This document shows, piece after piece, positions 49,438-57,965 of a DNA stretch of 64,000 bases. Made by a program: the position numbers and the translations under genes. The notes under the pieces are model-generated. The model worked only from the letters and a program-made list of their open reading frames with translations. It searched no databases and was not told the origin of the DNA. This stretch comes from Arthrobacter sp. KBS0703. GTDB lineage: Bacteria > Actinomycetota > Actinomycetes > Actinomycetales > Micrococcaceae. The stretch covers positions 2,480,001-2,544,000 of the forward strand of contig NZ_MVDG02000001.1 of NCBI RefSeq assembly GCF_002008315.2, given 5' to 3'. The stretch's first letter is position 1, and each line of letters opens with the position of its first letter.

Positions 49438-50187
49438 GTGCCAACTTCCACTTCTTCAGGGGCCATGCCCTCCGCCGCTCCGCCGTCCCGGCGTGAACTC
49501 AACAAAGCCGCAACCCGGCAGGCCATCTCGGACTCCACGCTGGAACTCCTGCGCAGCGAAGGGCCCGGCAATTTCACGGTGGAGGACATCGCCGAATCGG
49601 CAGGCATTTCGCGCCGCACCTTCTTCAACTACTTCAGCAGCACCGAGGCCGCCATCGCGTCGGTCACTCACGGCTTCCTGGACAGCGCCCTGGAGCAGTT
49701 CCGGCTCCGCCCGGCGGACGAACCCATCCTGGAGTCTGCGCGTGCCGCCCTGGTTGAGCTGGCCGACCCCATGACGGTCGCACCGATGGCCGAGCTCTTC
49801 AGCCTGACCCAGGCCAGTCCCCTGCTGGCCCGCTCCGAGCTCGAGGCCTGGGACCACTGTACGGAGCAGATCATCGCCGCCGCCCGCGAGCGCGCCGCCA
49901 ACAGCCCTGCCGCGGAGATGGACGAGCTTTACCTCCGCGCCCTGGCCGGCTCCGTCATCTCCTGCGGCAAAGCCGCGATGGAAGTGTGGTTCAGCCGCTG
50001 CGGCACCGACCTCTCCGCGGAATCGCTGTCCATCCTCCGGCAACTGCTGATCGATTCGATGGGCCTGCTGGGATCCGGCTTCGCCGCCCCGCCGCTGGAA
50101 CGCCCTGCCCTGACGGGCCAGGATTCCCCGCTGTCCCCGCCCCAGGCATCCATCTCCCCCGTCCCGCCCTCCTCAGAACGGTCCTGA
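49438..50187 (+). CDS. TetR-family transcriptional regulator
   Basis: 249 aa. Helix-turn-helix near residues 20-65: ATRQAISDSTLELLRSEG, then FTVEDIAESAGISRRTFFNY. The ligand-binding half is helical and the tail Pro/Ser-rich. GTG 49438 has no clear ribosome site and may be leaderless; ATG 49465 is an alternative. An imperfect palindrome TTGCGCAGAGTGCAA at 49402-49416 could be its operator. The MMPL exporter starts 1 bp after the stop, so it probably represses its own operon. Confidence 0.9.
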   Translation: MPTSTSSGAMPSAAPPSRRELNKAATRQAISDSTLELLRSEGPGNFTVEDIAESAGISRRTFFNYFSSTEAAIASVTHGFLDSALEQFRLRPADEPILESARAALVELADPMTVAPMAELFSLTQASPLLARSELEAWDHCTEQIIAAARERAANSPAAEMDELYLRALAGSVISCGKAAMEVWFSRCGTDLSAESLSILRQLLIDSMGLLGSGFAAPPLERPALTGQDSPLSPPQASISPVPPSSERS

Positions 50188-50188
50188 C

Positions 50189-52732
50189 ATGGCACTTCTT
50201 TTGTACCGCCTCGGCAAGTTTTCCTACCGCCACCGCTGGCTCGTCATCTCGCTCTGGCTAGTGGCCCTTGCGGCCGTCGGCGGTTCCGCAGCCGCGTTTC
50301 ACGGAACCATGTCCAACAACTTCCAGATCCCTGGCACAGAGACCCAGCAGATGGCGGACAAGCTCAAGAAGGAACTGCCCTCGGCGTCGGGCGGCTCCGC
50401 CGGGATCGTATTCGAAGCCAATGACGCCCGGTTCACCCAGGCGGGCAAGGACGCTGTGTCCGCCGCGCTGACAAAGCTCTCCAGCCTCCCGGACGTCCGG
50501 GGAACGGTGGACCCGTTCGCCACGCAGGCGCAGCTGGACAAGGCCGCCGCGGACGTCGCGGGCGGCGAACAGAAGGCAGCCGTGGGCAAGGTCCAGTTGG
50601 ACAAGGCCGCCGCCGAACTCGCCGCCGGCAAGGCCCAGCTGGAGGCCGCCGAACAGCAAATGACCGCTGCAGGACTTCCGGCGGAAGCCATCGAAGCGCA
50701 GCTCGGTCAGCAGAAGGCCGCCCTCGCCGCGGGGCAGGAAAAGATTGACGCCGGCACCAAGGAACTCGAGGCGGCCAATGAAAAGCTCGCCCTCGGCAAG
50801 CGCCAGCTGGAGGCCTCCCGTGGCATGCGCTTCGTCTCCGAGGACGGCAAGGCCGCGATCGCCCAGGTCCAGTTCAAGACGTCCATCAACGGACTGAAAC
50901 CCGAGGTCCGCCAGCAAGTCCAGGACATCGCCAAGGAAGTCTCCCCCGCCGGGGTAGCTGCCCTGCCCAGCAAGGAAATCAGCGAGGACGTCTCCGAGAT
51001 CTTCGGCATTGCCGAGATTACCGGCATCGCCGTCGCGGCCCTCGTCCTGATCCTCATGCTCGGCACCTTGGTCGCCGCCGGCCTGCCCCTCCTCATGGCG
51101 CTGCTGGGCGTGGCCGCCGGCGTGGGCGGCACGTTTGCTTTGAGCGGGGTTGTCGACATGAGCTCCATCTCTCCGATGCTGGCGCTCATGCTCGGCCTCG
51201 CCGTCGGCATCGACTACTGCCTGTTCATCGTCAACCGCCACCGCAGCCAGCTGCTGGCCGGCATGGACGGCGAGGAGTCCGTGGCCCTTGCCACCGGGAC
51301 CTCCGGCAATGCCGTGCTCTTTGCCGGTCTGACGGTCATCATCGCCCTCGCGGCCCTCGTCGTTCCGGGCCTGCCGTTCCTGGCGGTGATGGGCCTGTCC
51401 GCCGCCGCAACGGTGGCCGTTGCCGTCGTCGTCGCCCTGACCCTGACCCCTGCGGTGCTCTCGCTGATCGGCAGGAGGCTGATTTCGAAGCGGGCGTGGG
51501 CCAGGGCTGAACAGCACAATGCCGAGCCCGGGCACGAGGCCGCGGACCGCGCCAAGGACGAGCACCGCAGCAGCCACGGCTGGGGCGGACTCGTCACCAA
51601 ACACCCCGTGATGGCCACGCTGGCCGGCGTCCTGCTGCTCGGCATTGTCGCCTTGCCGGCGAGCCAGTTGAGGCTGGCTTTGCCGGACGGCGGTTCTGAG
51701 CCCGTCGATTCCCAGGCCTTCAAGGCCTATGACGTGACCAGCCGCAGCTTCGGCGAAGGCGCAACCGGCCCGATCGTCGTCGTCGGCGACCTCCCCGGGG
51801 GGCTCAGCGCAGCGGAGGCACAGGCAAAGCAGCTCGACGTCGCGGACATCCTCCGCAGCACGGAGAACGTCACGGCCGCCATCCCCGTAGCCCTGAGCGA
51901 GGACCGCCGCACCGCCGTGTTCCAGGTCATCCCCAGGGAGGGACCGGCCAGCGCCAGCACCGTTGAGGTCGTCTCCCGGCTCCGCGCCGAGAAAGCCGCG
52001 ATTCAGGACTCCACCGGTGTAAGCATCGGACTCACCGGCCAGACCGCCGGCAACATCGACGTCTCCACCAAGCTCGGCGACGCCCTGCCGCCTTACCTGG
52101 GGATCGTGGTGGGACTCTCGCTGATCGTGCTGTTGCTGGTGTTCCGCTCCATTGTGGTGCCGCTACTGGCCACGGGCGGTTTCCTGCTCTCGCTGGCTGC
52201 CGCCTTCGGCGCTGTTGTGGCGGTGTACCAGTGGGGATGGCTGGGGGCGATCTTCGGCGTCGACAACCCGGGTGCCGTGCTCAGCTTCCTGCCTATCATC
52301 CTGATCGGTGTGCTGTTCGGCCTGGCCATGGACTACCAGGTGTTCATCGCCTCGGGCATGCGCGAATCCTTCATGCATGGCGAATCGGCACGGCACGCGG
52401 TCCGCTCGGGCTTCAGCCACGCCGCTGCCGTGGTGACCGCGGCCGCGATCATCATGGTCAGCGTGTTCTCCGGCTTCATCTTCTCCCACCTGAACATGGT
52501 CCGGCCGCTCGGCTTCGCGATGGCCTTCGGCGTGCTGGTGGACGCGTTCGTGGTGCGCATGACGATCGTCCCGGCCGTGATGTACCTGCTCGGCGACAAG
52601 GCCTGGTGGCTGCCCCGCTGGCTGGACCGCATCCTGCCCGACGTGGATGTGGAAGGCGCGCGCCTCCGCAAACCAAGCACGACGGCGGCGGCCGCCTCTG
52701 TACCCGAACCCGCCGAAGCTCCGGCCGGCTGA
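50189..52732 (+). CDS. MMPL-family RND exporter
   Basis: 847 aa, about twelve membrane spans in two halves. N-terminal span RHRWLVISLWLVALAAVGGS, then an outer domain with a long Ala/Glu/Gln coiled-coil-like stretch (~110-215), then the conserved GLAVGIDYCLFIVNRHR region. The second half repeats the layout with the equivalent LFGLAMDYQVFIASGMRE. Asp-Tyr pairs in both halves are the usual proton-relay signature of MMPL. Likely exports lipids or toxic compounds. Translationally coupled to the TetR gene and followed by a strong terminator. Confidence 0.94.
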   Translation: MALLLYRLGKFSYRHRWLVISLWLVALAAVGGSAAAFHGTMSNNFQIPGTETQQMADKLKKELPSASGGSAGIVFEANDARFTQAGKDAVSAALTKLSSLPDVRGTVDPFATQAQLDKAAADVAGGEQKAAVGKVQLDKAAAELAAGKAQLEAAEQQMTAAGLPAEAIEAQLGQQKAALAAGQEKIDAGTKELEAANEKLALGKRQLEASRGMRFVSEDGKAAIAQVQFKTSINGLKPEVRQQVQDIAKEVSPAGVAALPSKEISEDVSEIFGIAEITGIAVAALVLILMLGTLVAAGLPLLMALLGVAAGVGGTFALSGVVDMSSISPMLALMLGLAVGIDYCLFIVNRHRSQLLAGMDGEESVALATGTSGNAVLFAGLTVIIALAALVVPGLPFLAVMGLSAAATVAVAVVVALTLTPAVLSLIGRRLISKRAWARAEQHNAEPGHEAADRAKDEHRSSHGWGGLVTKHPVMATLAGVLLLGIVALPASQLRLALPDGGSEPVDSQAFKAYDVTSRSFGEGATGPIVVVGDLPGGLSAAEAQAKQLDVADILRSTENVTAAIPVALSEDRRTAVFQVIPREGPASASTVEVVSRLRAEKAAIQDSTGVSIGLTGQTAGNIDVSTKLGDALPPYLGIVVGLSLIVLLLVFRSIVVPLLATGGFLLSLAAAFGAVVAVYQWGWLGAIFGVDNPGAVLSFLPIILIGVLFGLAMDYQVFIASGMRESFMHGESARHAVRSGFSHAAAVVTAAAIIMVSVFSGFIFSHLNMVRPLGFAMAFGVLVDAFVVRMTIVPAVMYLLGDKAWWLPRWLDRILPDVDVEGARLRKPSTTAAAASVPEPAEAPAG

Positions 52733-53034
52733 TCCCGTCTGCCGCTGCTGCTGGTAGCCGCAGCGGTTGCCGGCTGCAGCGCCCCGGATTGATGGAAAGC
52801 CGCCCGCTGATCCTTTTGGATCGGCGGGCGGCTTTCTTCCCGCAGTCCCTAGTCGGTTCCTGGCGCCGCTCACATTCGAAACGTGTAACACCCGAGGCGA
52901 TGGAGGCGACGGTGAAGGCCCGACCGCCTGGACCGGCGCCGACTGCCGCGCAGTTTAGATGTACCCGGCGGACGATCTGGAAGATCAGCTTCGAGGCGAA
53001 CATCGTCGTCAAACTCAGCGCCGGCTAAATCGAC
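52733..53034. other. Intergenic stretch with terminator; no gene seen
   Basis: 302 bp between the MMPL gene and the orphan gene. It holds the terminator at 52796-52837. The rest (52840-53034) has only short open frames without ribosome sites or family motifs, and no tRNA-like fold could be supported. Confidence 0.55.
52796..52837 (+). terminator. Rho-independent terminator after the MMPL gene
   Basis: 19-bp stem (GAAAGCCGCCCGCTGATCC pairing with its complement, one G-T wobble), TTTT loop and a TTCTT tail, 64 bp past the stop codon. Confidence 0.88.
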
Positions 53035-53361
53035 TCAGGACCCAGTCACTCCGTCAACCAAACGCTGAAAATGAACCTGAGCAATCCGATGGAAAACGAA
53101 ATTATCCGGAAGTTCACTCATGTGCCGTGCCCACTCGTCCTGGACGAACGAGGCTTTCAGACGGCCGTCCACAGCAAACCTCTCTTCCACCGCGTCAACG
53201 AAGTCGTGCAAATGTTCCGAGAAGTTGAGGAAGCAACTGTCGACTTTCGCGGTGGTTACGACTGCGTCATCCAGAAACTTAGGGTGCACGGCACAGTTGG
53301 CGATCGCCGCAAGTTCATAAGCGATCTCACGACCGCCAGGCCGTTTGCCGAACCATTTCAT
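53035..53361 (-). CDS. Hypothetical protein, lower GC than neighbours
   Basis: 108 aa from ATG 53361 with an ideal AGGAG five bases upstream. Reads as a compact, mainly helical soluble protein (MKWFGKRPGGREIAYELAAI, LDDAVVTTAKVDSCFLNFSE, HLHDFVDAVEERFAVDGRLK). No family recognised. Counted by eye over 53101-53280, GC is about 54%, well under the high-GC surroundings, suggesting acquisition by transfer. An overlapping plus-strand frame (53071-53421) has no ribosome site and worse composition. Neighbours (MMPL exporter, DUF222-HNH gene) say nothing about function. Confidence 0.6.
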   Translation of the reverse strand: MKWFGKRPGGREIAYELAAIANCAVHPKFLDDAVVTTAKVDSCFLNFSEHLHDFVDAVEERFAVDGRLKASFVQDEWARHMSELPDNFVFHRIAQVHFQRLVDGVTGS

Positions 53362-53520
53362 GAAGCTCCTGCGCCTTTCTTTGATGCCATCCAGGCTTTG
53401 ATGCCATTCAGCCTGCCATGAACAGCCTCGCGATCCTGTTTCCACATACGAGGCCGACTAGTGGACCATTTCTAAGGCCAACGCCACTGGGCAGGTGGAA
53501 TCAGCATCTGCGTTGTCGGC

Positions 53521-54984
53521 TCAGGCCGCGAGCGCACCGTCTCGTGGCGCCGCCTCGCGTCGCCGGGCACGTTTGCGAACCTTCGCGTACCGCCGGAGTT
53601 CGCGTCTGTGCCGGCTCACTTCCACGCCGGGAGCATCACCCTGCGTCCCCGGTAGCGGCGGTGCTGTGGAGCGGTAGCTGTGGCCGGTCGGCGTACAGAC
53701 TTCGAGAGTGTGCCTGAGCCGGCCGGCGTCGCCGGAACCAAGAGGCTTCACTGTCCAGCAAGGCGCTTCTTTGGTGTGGTTGCAGGCTTCGCAGAGCCCG
53801 GCACCGTTTCCTTGGGTGGTGGTCCCGCCGCGATGCCAGGGAACGATGTGGTCCAGATGGCGGATGGGCGCGTCGCAATAAGGTGTGCGGCAGGTGTGGT
53901 CGCGGGCATCGATGAAGCGGCGCAGCCCCGCGGGGAACAGCCTGGCCCGGGAATCCATAGCAACCAGGTCTCCGGCACCCGGGGCCGTGTACAGCCGTCG
54001 CAGCCAGGCCTCAACGTCGTCCGAACCAGCGGCCCCGCCCTCCACTGCGGCGGCTTTCCTGACGGCACTCCTTGCCCATTCCGCCGGGACCACACCGTAA
54101 CCGGGCAGCCGGGCCGGTTCGGAGTCGCCCTGGAACAGGGTGCGGTCTGTCATGATGAGCTGGATCTCGATCCCCGTGATCCCGCCTTGTGTGCCCGTGA
54201 TCCTTTCAACCAGGCCGTCGGCCATGATCTGCCCCCGGGAACGTTCATCCCCTTCGGAGCGGAGGGAGTCCGCGTGGCGGCTGAGCGCTGCGTGCACGGC
54301 CACACCGGCCGAGACGGGCAACAGGGCGGTCAGGTAGCACATGGTGTCCGGAGCGGGACGGAGACTGACATGCCGTTCGGTGGCGGCGTGGGCTGCGCGC
54401 TGAGTGACGGAGCGCGGGTCGCGGCGATAGGCGGCGGTGCGGGCTGCGGCCACCAGTGCCCGGTCTCCGAAACCGGTCAGTGTTCCTGCGTCGGGCGCGA
54501 GTTCCTCATCGACAGCACACCGGTCCGCGGAGGACAGGCACGCCGTTTCGCGCACCAGCAGCGTGGTCCGCCACTCGTTCAGCTGCCCCGCCTCCAAGGC
54601 AGCGAGCGTGTGCGGCATCTCCATCACCAAGGCCTTGGCCAGGCCCAACAACCGGTTCCCCTTGGCCGGGGATTCGCGACGCGCGAGGGCTATCTGTGCT
54701 CCAATGCCTGCCCCGAGCTGGTCAGCGGGGATCCCGGCCGCAGCCCGCTCCCGGCGCTGCAGCTGGTCAAATGCTACCGACAGGCGGGCCTGACGAGCAG
54801 CCAACGCAGACTTCCTGTCTTCCAGTGTCCGGATCTCATCAATCAGGCGGGCACCGTCCTGCTCGGCCGTGCCTCCGCTCAGGGCTGAGCCTGCACCGTC
54901 GGTTGCCGGACCCTGACCGCAGCTGCAGGCGCAACCGCACCCCGCTGCGGCCGGAGCCGGGTCGGACCCCCAATTACCGTCCAT
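53521..54984 (-). CDS. DUF222/HNH endonuclease (13E12-repeat family) protein
   Basis: 487 aa. The N-terminal DUF222 domain carries [20 protein letters not shown] and continues through [16 protein letters not shown]. The C-terminal HNH domain has [20 protein letters not shown], then a Gly-rich loop and [13 protein letters not shown], i.e. His-Asn-His with paired cysteines. This family is multicopy in many actinobacteria and is suspected to be mobile. The N-terminus has a Cys-rich CGCACSCG patch. ATG 54984 lies 5 bp from a 29-bp direct-repeat copy and has no clear Shine-Dalgarno. Activity is not proven for most members. Confidence 0.9.
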   Translation of the reverse strand: MDGNWGSDPAPAAAGCGCACSCGQGPATDGAGSALSGGTAEQDGARLIDEIRTLEDRKSALAARQARLSVAFDQLQRRERAAAGIPADQLGAGIGAQIALARRESPAKGNRLLGLAKALVMEMPHTLAALEAGQLNEWRTTLLVRETACLSSADRCAVDEELAPDAGTLTGFGDRALVAAARTAAYRRDPRSVTQRAAHAATERHVSLRPAPDTMCYLTALLPVSAGVAVHAALSRHADSLRSEGDERSRGQIMADGLVERITGTQGGITGIEIQLIMTDRTLFQGDSEPARLPGYGVVPAEWARSAVRKAAAVEGGAAGSDDVEAWLRRLYTAPGAGDLVAMDSRARLFPAGLRRFIDARDHTCRTPYCDAPIRHLDHIVPWHRGGTTTQGNGAGLCEACNHTKEAPCWTVKPLGSGDAGRLRHTLEVCTPTGHSYRSTAPPLPGTQGDAPGVEVSRHRRELRRYAKVRKRARRREAAPRDGALAA

Positions 54985-54988
54985 GGCT

Positions 54989-55198
54989 CAAGTGTCCCGG
55001 TGGGCTCTGACATTAAGCGCGATCACCCTAATGAGGGCCCGCCGAAGCCGGTCGGGCAAAGTCACTTCCCGAAGCGCGCGGATGCCGATCGTGAGCAAGC
55101 CACGGAGGTCGTAATCAAAGCGTCCGGCCATTGTTGGCCCCTTCCGGTCCCTGATTCCGTCGATGATGCAAGTGTCCCTGTGGGCTGTGACATTTAAG
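54989..55198. repeat. Pair of ~29-bp direct repeats around a 47-codon frame
   Basis: Copies at 54989-55017 and 55169-55198 share AGTGTCCC, then GTGGGCT, then GACATT with few differences. Between them, on the minus strand, a 47-codon frame (ATG 55131 to TGA 54988; MAGRFDYDLRGLLTIGIRAL at its start) ends inside one copy. The arrangement upstream of the HNH gene suggests a small duplicated or mobile element, but no transposase is present. The rest of the 264-bp gap up to maf shows nothing else. Confidence 0.6.
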
Positions 55199-55248
55199 GA
55201 CGGGCGGTGGCAGAGGACCGGATCGGCTTCCGGGATTAGGCTGGAGCG

Positions 55249-55932
55249 GTGACCCGCCTCATTCTTGCCTCCCAGTCCCCCGCCCGCACCAAACTGCTCA
55301 GCAACGCCGGCATCGCCCACGAGGTCCTCGTTTCCGATGTGGACGAGGACGCCGTCCAGGCCCGCTACGGCGTGACAGACCCGCACGACACCGCCCTCCT
55401 GCTGGCCCGCGCGAAGGCCGAGGCCGTGGCCTCCCTGCCCGAGGCCGACGGCGCCCTGGTGATCGGCTGCGATTCGGTCTTCGAGTTCGACGGCGAGGCC
55501 CACGGCAAGCCGTACACCGCCGAGGTGGCCAAGGAACGGATGCTCCGGATGAGCGGCAGCATCGGCGTCCTGCACACCGGCCACTGGCTCGTGGACTGCC
55601 GGGACACAGACAACTCCTACGACGACGACGGCGGCCGCGCCGGTTCCGGCGCGACCCTCGGCTCCGTGTCCTCCGCCGAAGTCCACTTCATGGACATGAG
55701 CGAAGCCGAGATCGATACGTACATCGCCACCGGGGAGCCGCTCCAGTGCGCCGGATCCTTCACGATCGACGGCTACGGCGGGGCCTTCATCCGCAAGGTC
55801 GACGGCGACCCCCACACCGTCGTCGGGCTCTCCATCTCCACCCTGCGCGGACTGCTGGGCCAGGCGAACGTCGGCGTCACTGAACTCTGGACCGGCGGCG
55901 CCGTCGATCCCGCCGAGGTGCGGGCCGAATGA
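55249..55932 (+). CDS. maf: Maf-like nucleoside triphosphate pyrophosphatase
   Basis: 227 aa Maf/HAM1-like pyrophosphatase that hydrolyses dTTP/UTP or modified nucleotides to monophosphates. Conserved start LILASQSPARTKLLSNAGI, catalytic Asp region VIGCDSVFEFDGEAHGKP, and the C-terminal SFTIDGYGGAFIRKVDGD with VVGLSISTLRGLL. A short acidic insertion (DNSYDDDGGRAGSG) is unusual. GTG start; a separate transcript from the downstream carboxylase gene is likely given the 124-bp gap with an operator-like site. Confidence 0.93.
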   Translation: MTRLILASQSPARTKLLSNAGIAHEVLVSDVDEDAVQARYGVTDPHDTALLLARAKAEAVASLPEADGALVIGCDSVFEFDGEAHGKPYTAEVAKERMLRMSGSIGVLHTGHWLVDCRDTDNSYDDDGGRAGSGATLGSVSSAEVHFMDMSEAEIDTYIATGEPLQCAGSFTIDGYGGAFIRKVDGDPHTVVGLSISTLRGLLGQANVGVTELWTGGAVDPAEVRAE

Positions 55933-55948
55933 GCCAGATGGCGGCTTC

Positions 55949-55965
55949 TTGTAGCAAACCTACAA
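55949..55965. promoter_or_regulatory. TTGTAG-N5-CTACAA palindrome upstream of carboxylase alpha gene
   Basis: TTGTAGCAAACCTACAA, perfect 6-bp arms, 91 bp before the TTG start of the alpha subunit. It matches the site at 42408-42423 upstream of the beta subunit. A TAATAT at about 55998 could be the -10 of the downstream promoter. Confidence 0.55.
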
Positions 55966-56056
55966 AGCAGAGGCTTCCTACGCGCGGATTCCGCCAGTAA
56001 TATCGGCGGAATCCTCAAAATCAAGCTAGGCTCCCTGAAGGAAAGAAGGAGACGCC

Positions 56057-57871
56057 TTGTCAGTAAAGCCGGAGCAGTCCGCAGGTCCAGTGCACGCAAA
56101 TCTCACCAAAGTCCTGATCGCGAACCGCGGTGAGATCGCAGTCCGCATCATTCGCGCAGCCCGCGACGAAGGCATCGCCTCCGTTGCCGTCTACGCCGAT
56201 CCCGACCGCGACGCCCTGCACGTCCGGCTGGCCGACGAGGCGTACTCCTTGGGCGGCAACACCGCCGCCGAGTCGTATCTCGTGATGGACAAACTGATCG
56301 AGGCGGCCCGCCAGTCCGGCGCCGACGCCATCCACCCCGGTTACGGCTTCCTGGCCGAGAACGCCCAGTTTGCCGCGAAGGTCATCGACGCCGGCATCAC
56401 GTGGATCGGCCCGTCCCCGGAGGCAATCACCGCCCTCGGCGACAAGGTCCAGGCCCGCCACATCGCCGAGAAGGTGGGCGCACCGCAGGTTCCCGGCACC
56501 GCGGACCCGGTGGAGTCCGCCGAAGAGATCCTCGAATTCGTGGACAAGTTCGGCCTGCCCGTGGCCATTAAGGCTGCCTTTGGCGGCGGCGGACGCGGCA
56601 TCAAGGTGGCGCGCACCCGCGAGGAAATTCCGGAACTCTACGACTCCGCCGTCCGCGAGGCCGTCGCTGCCTTCGGCCGCGGCGAATGCTTCATCGAGCG
56701 CTTCCTGGATTCCCCCCGCCACGTCGAAACCCAGTGCCTCGCGGACGCCTACGGCAACGTCGTCGTGGTCTCCACCCGCGACTGCTCCCTGCAGCGCCGG
56801 AACCAGAAACTCGTCGAGGAGGCGCCGGCGCCCTTCCTCACCGAGGAGCAGAACCGCCGCCTCTACGAATCTTCCAAGGCCATCCTCAAGGAGGCCGGGT
56901 ACCTCGGCGCCGGAACGTGCGAGTTCCTGGTGGGCCAGGACGGCACCATCTCCTTCCTTGAGGTCAACACCCGTCTCCAGGTGGAGCACTGCGTGTCCGA
57001 GGAGGTCACCGGAATCGACCTCGTCCGCGAGCAGTTCCGGCTGGCCCGCGGCGAGGAACTGGGCTATGGCGATCCCGAGGTCCGCGGCCATTCGATCGAA
57101 TTCCGCATCACGGGCGAGGATCCGGGCCGGAACTTCATGCCCGCCCCGGGCACCATCACCACGCTGAAGAACCCCACGGGGCCCGGCATCCGGATCGATT
57201 CGGGCGTGGAGCAGGGCGACATCATCAGCGGAAACTTCGATTCCATGCTGTCCAAGCTGATCGTCACCGGCGCCAGCCGCCCCCAGGCCCTGCAGCGCTC
57301 CCGCCGCGCCCTCGAGGAGATGGTGGTGGAAGGCATCCCCACCGTCATCCCGTTCGACCTGGCCGTGGTCAGCGACCCCGCCTTCGCCCCCGCCGAGGGG
57401 CCCTTCAGCATCCACACACGCTGGATCGAGACCGAGTTCGTCAACGACCTTCCGGCATGGACGCCCGACGGCGGCACTCCCGACGCCGAGGAAGCCGGGG
57501 AACGCCGCACCGTGGTGGTCGAAGTGGGCGGCAAGCGCCTTGAAGTGGCACTCCCGGCCTCCCTCGGATTCAGCGGCGCGGCCTCCAGCGCCGGTGCGAA
57601 GCCGGCCAAGTCCAAGAAGCGCAGCCGCTCGGGCGGCGCCACCGCGGCGGCAGGCGGAAATTCGCTGACCTCCCCCATGCAGGGAACCATCGTGAAGGTG
57701 GCCGTGGCCGAGGGCGACGTCGTCGCTGAAGGCGATCTCGTCGTCGTGCTTGAAGCGATGAAGATGGAGCAGCCGCTGACCGCACACCGTGCCGGCACCG
57801 TGACCGGCCTGACGGCCGCAGCCGGCCAGACGGTGGCCGCGGGCGCCGTCATCGCCACGATCGAGGACTGA
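56057..57871 (+). CDS. Acyl-CoA carboxylase alpha subunit (biotin carboxylase plus BCCP)
   Basis: 604 aa. Starts at TTG 56057, supported by AAGGAG at ideal spacing. N-terminal biotin carboxylase: [20 protein letters not shown], the ATP-grasp Gly loop [33 protein letters not shown], and a C-terminal extension; then a flexible Lys/Ser/Gly linker and the biotinyl domain with EAMKMEQP (Lys569). This fused form is the AccA3/AccBC type serving several beta subunits, including the one at 42556. Biotin is added by the BirA at 40431. A 14-bp tandem duplication spans the stop codon and a terminator follows. Confidence 0.96.
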   Translation: MSVKPEQSAGPVHANLTKVLIANRGEIAVRIIRAARDEGIASVAVYADPDRDALHVRLADEAYSLGGNTAAESYLVMDKLIEAARQSGADAIHPGYGFLAENAQFAAKVIDAGITWIGPSPEAITALGDKVQARHIAEKVGAPQVPGTADPVESAEEILEFVDKFGLPVAIKAAFGGGGRGIKVARTREEIPELYDSAVREAVAAFGRGECFIERFLDSPRHVETQCLADAYGNVVVVSTRDCSLQRRNQKLVEEAPAPFLTEEQNRRLYESSKAILKEAGYLGAGTCEFLVGQDGTISFLEVNTRLQVEHCVSEEVTGIDLVREQFRLARGEELGYGDPEVRGHSIEFRITGEDPGRNFMPAPGTITTLKNPTGPGIRIDSGVEQGDIISGNFDSMLSKLIVTGASRPQALQRSRRALEEMVVEGIPTVIPFDLAVVSDPAFAPAEGPFSIHTRWIETEFVNDLPAWTPDGGTPDAEEAGERRTVVVEVGGKRLEVALPASLGFSGAASSAGAKPAKSKKRSRSGGATAAAGGNSLTSPMQGTIVKVAVAEGDVVAEGDLVVVLEAMKMEQPLTAHRAGTVTGLTAAAGQTVAAGAVIATIED

Positions 57872-57886
57872 CCGATCGAGGACTGA
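57858..57886 (+). repeat. 14-bp tandem duplication spanning the carboxylase alpha stop codon
   Basis: CGATCGAGGACTGA occurs at 57858-57871 and again at 57873-57886. The copy repeats the last codons and the stop (IED-stop, then IED-stop in the same frame). It looks like a slipped duplication with no effect on the protein. Confidence 0.85.
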
Positions 57887-57895
57887 GAACGCATG

Positions 57896-57929
57896 CAAAT
57901 GCCCGGTGTGTGATCACACCGGGCATTTG
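57896..57929. terminator. Bidirectional hairpin terminator
   Basis: 15-bp perfect stem (CAAATGCCCGGTGTG and complement) with a 4-nt loop, between the convergent carboxylase alpha and MHS transporter genes. T-rich flanks on both sides allow use in both directions. Confidence 0.88.
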
Positions 57930-57965
57930 TATGTGCCGGACCAGCGGTCCGGAAGGGCCTACGTA

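Noticed and set aside
52840..53034. tRNA-like TTCGAA motif near 52880
   Set aside because: No acceptor, D or anticodon arm could be paired around it.
53071..53421. Plus-strand 116-codon frame over the orphan gene
   Set aside because: Lacks a ribosome site; the opposite strand has an ideal one and a better protein-like sequence.
55000..55197. 65-codon plus-strand frame between the HNH and maf genes
   Set aside because: No ribosome site, ends inside the direct repeat, and composition unlike a protein; treated as part of the repeat region.
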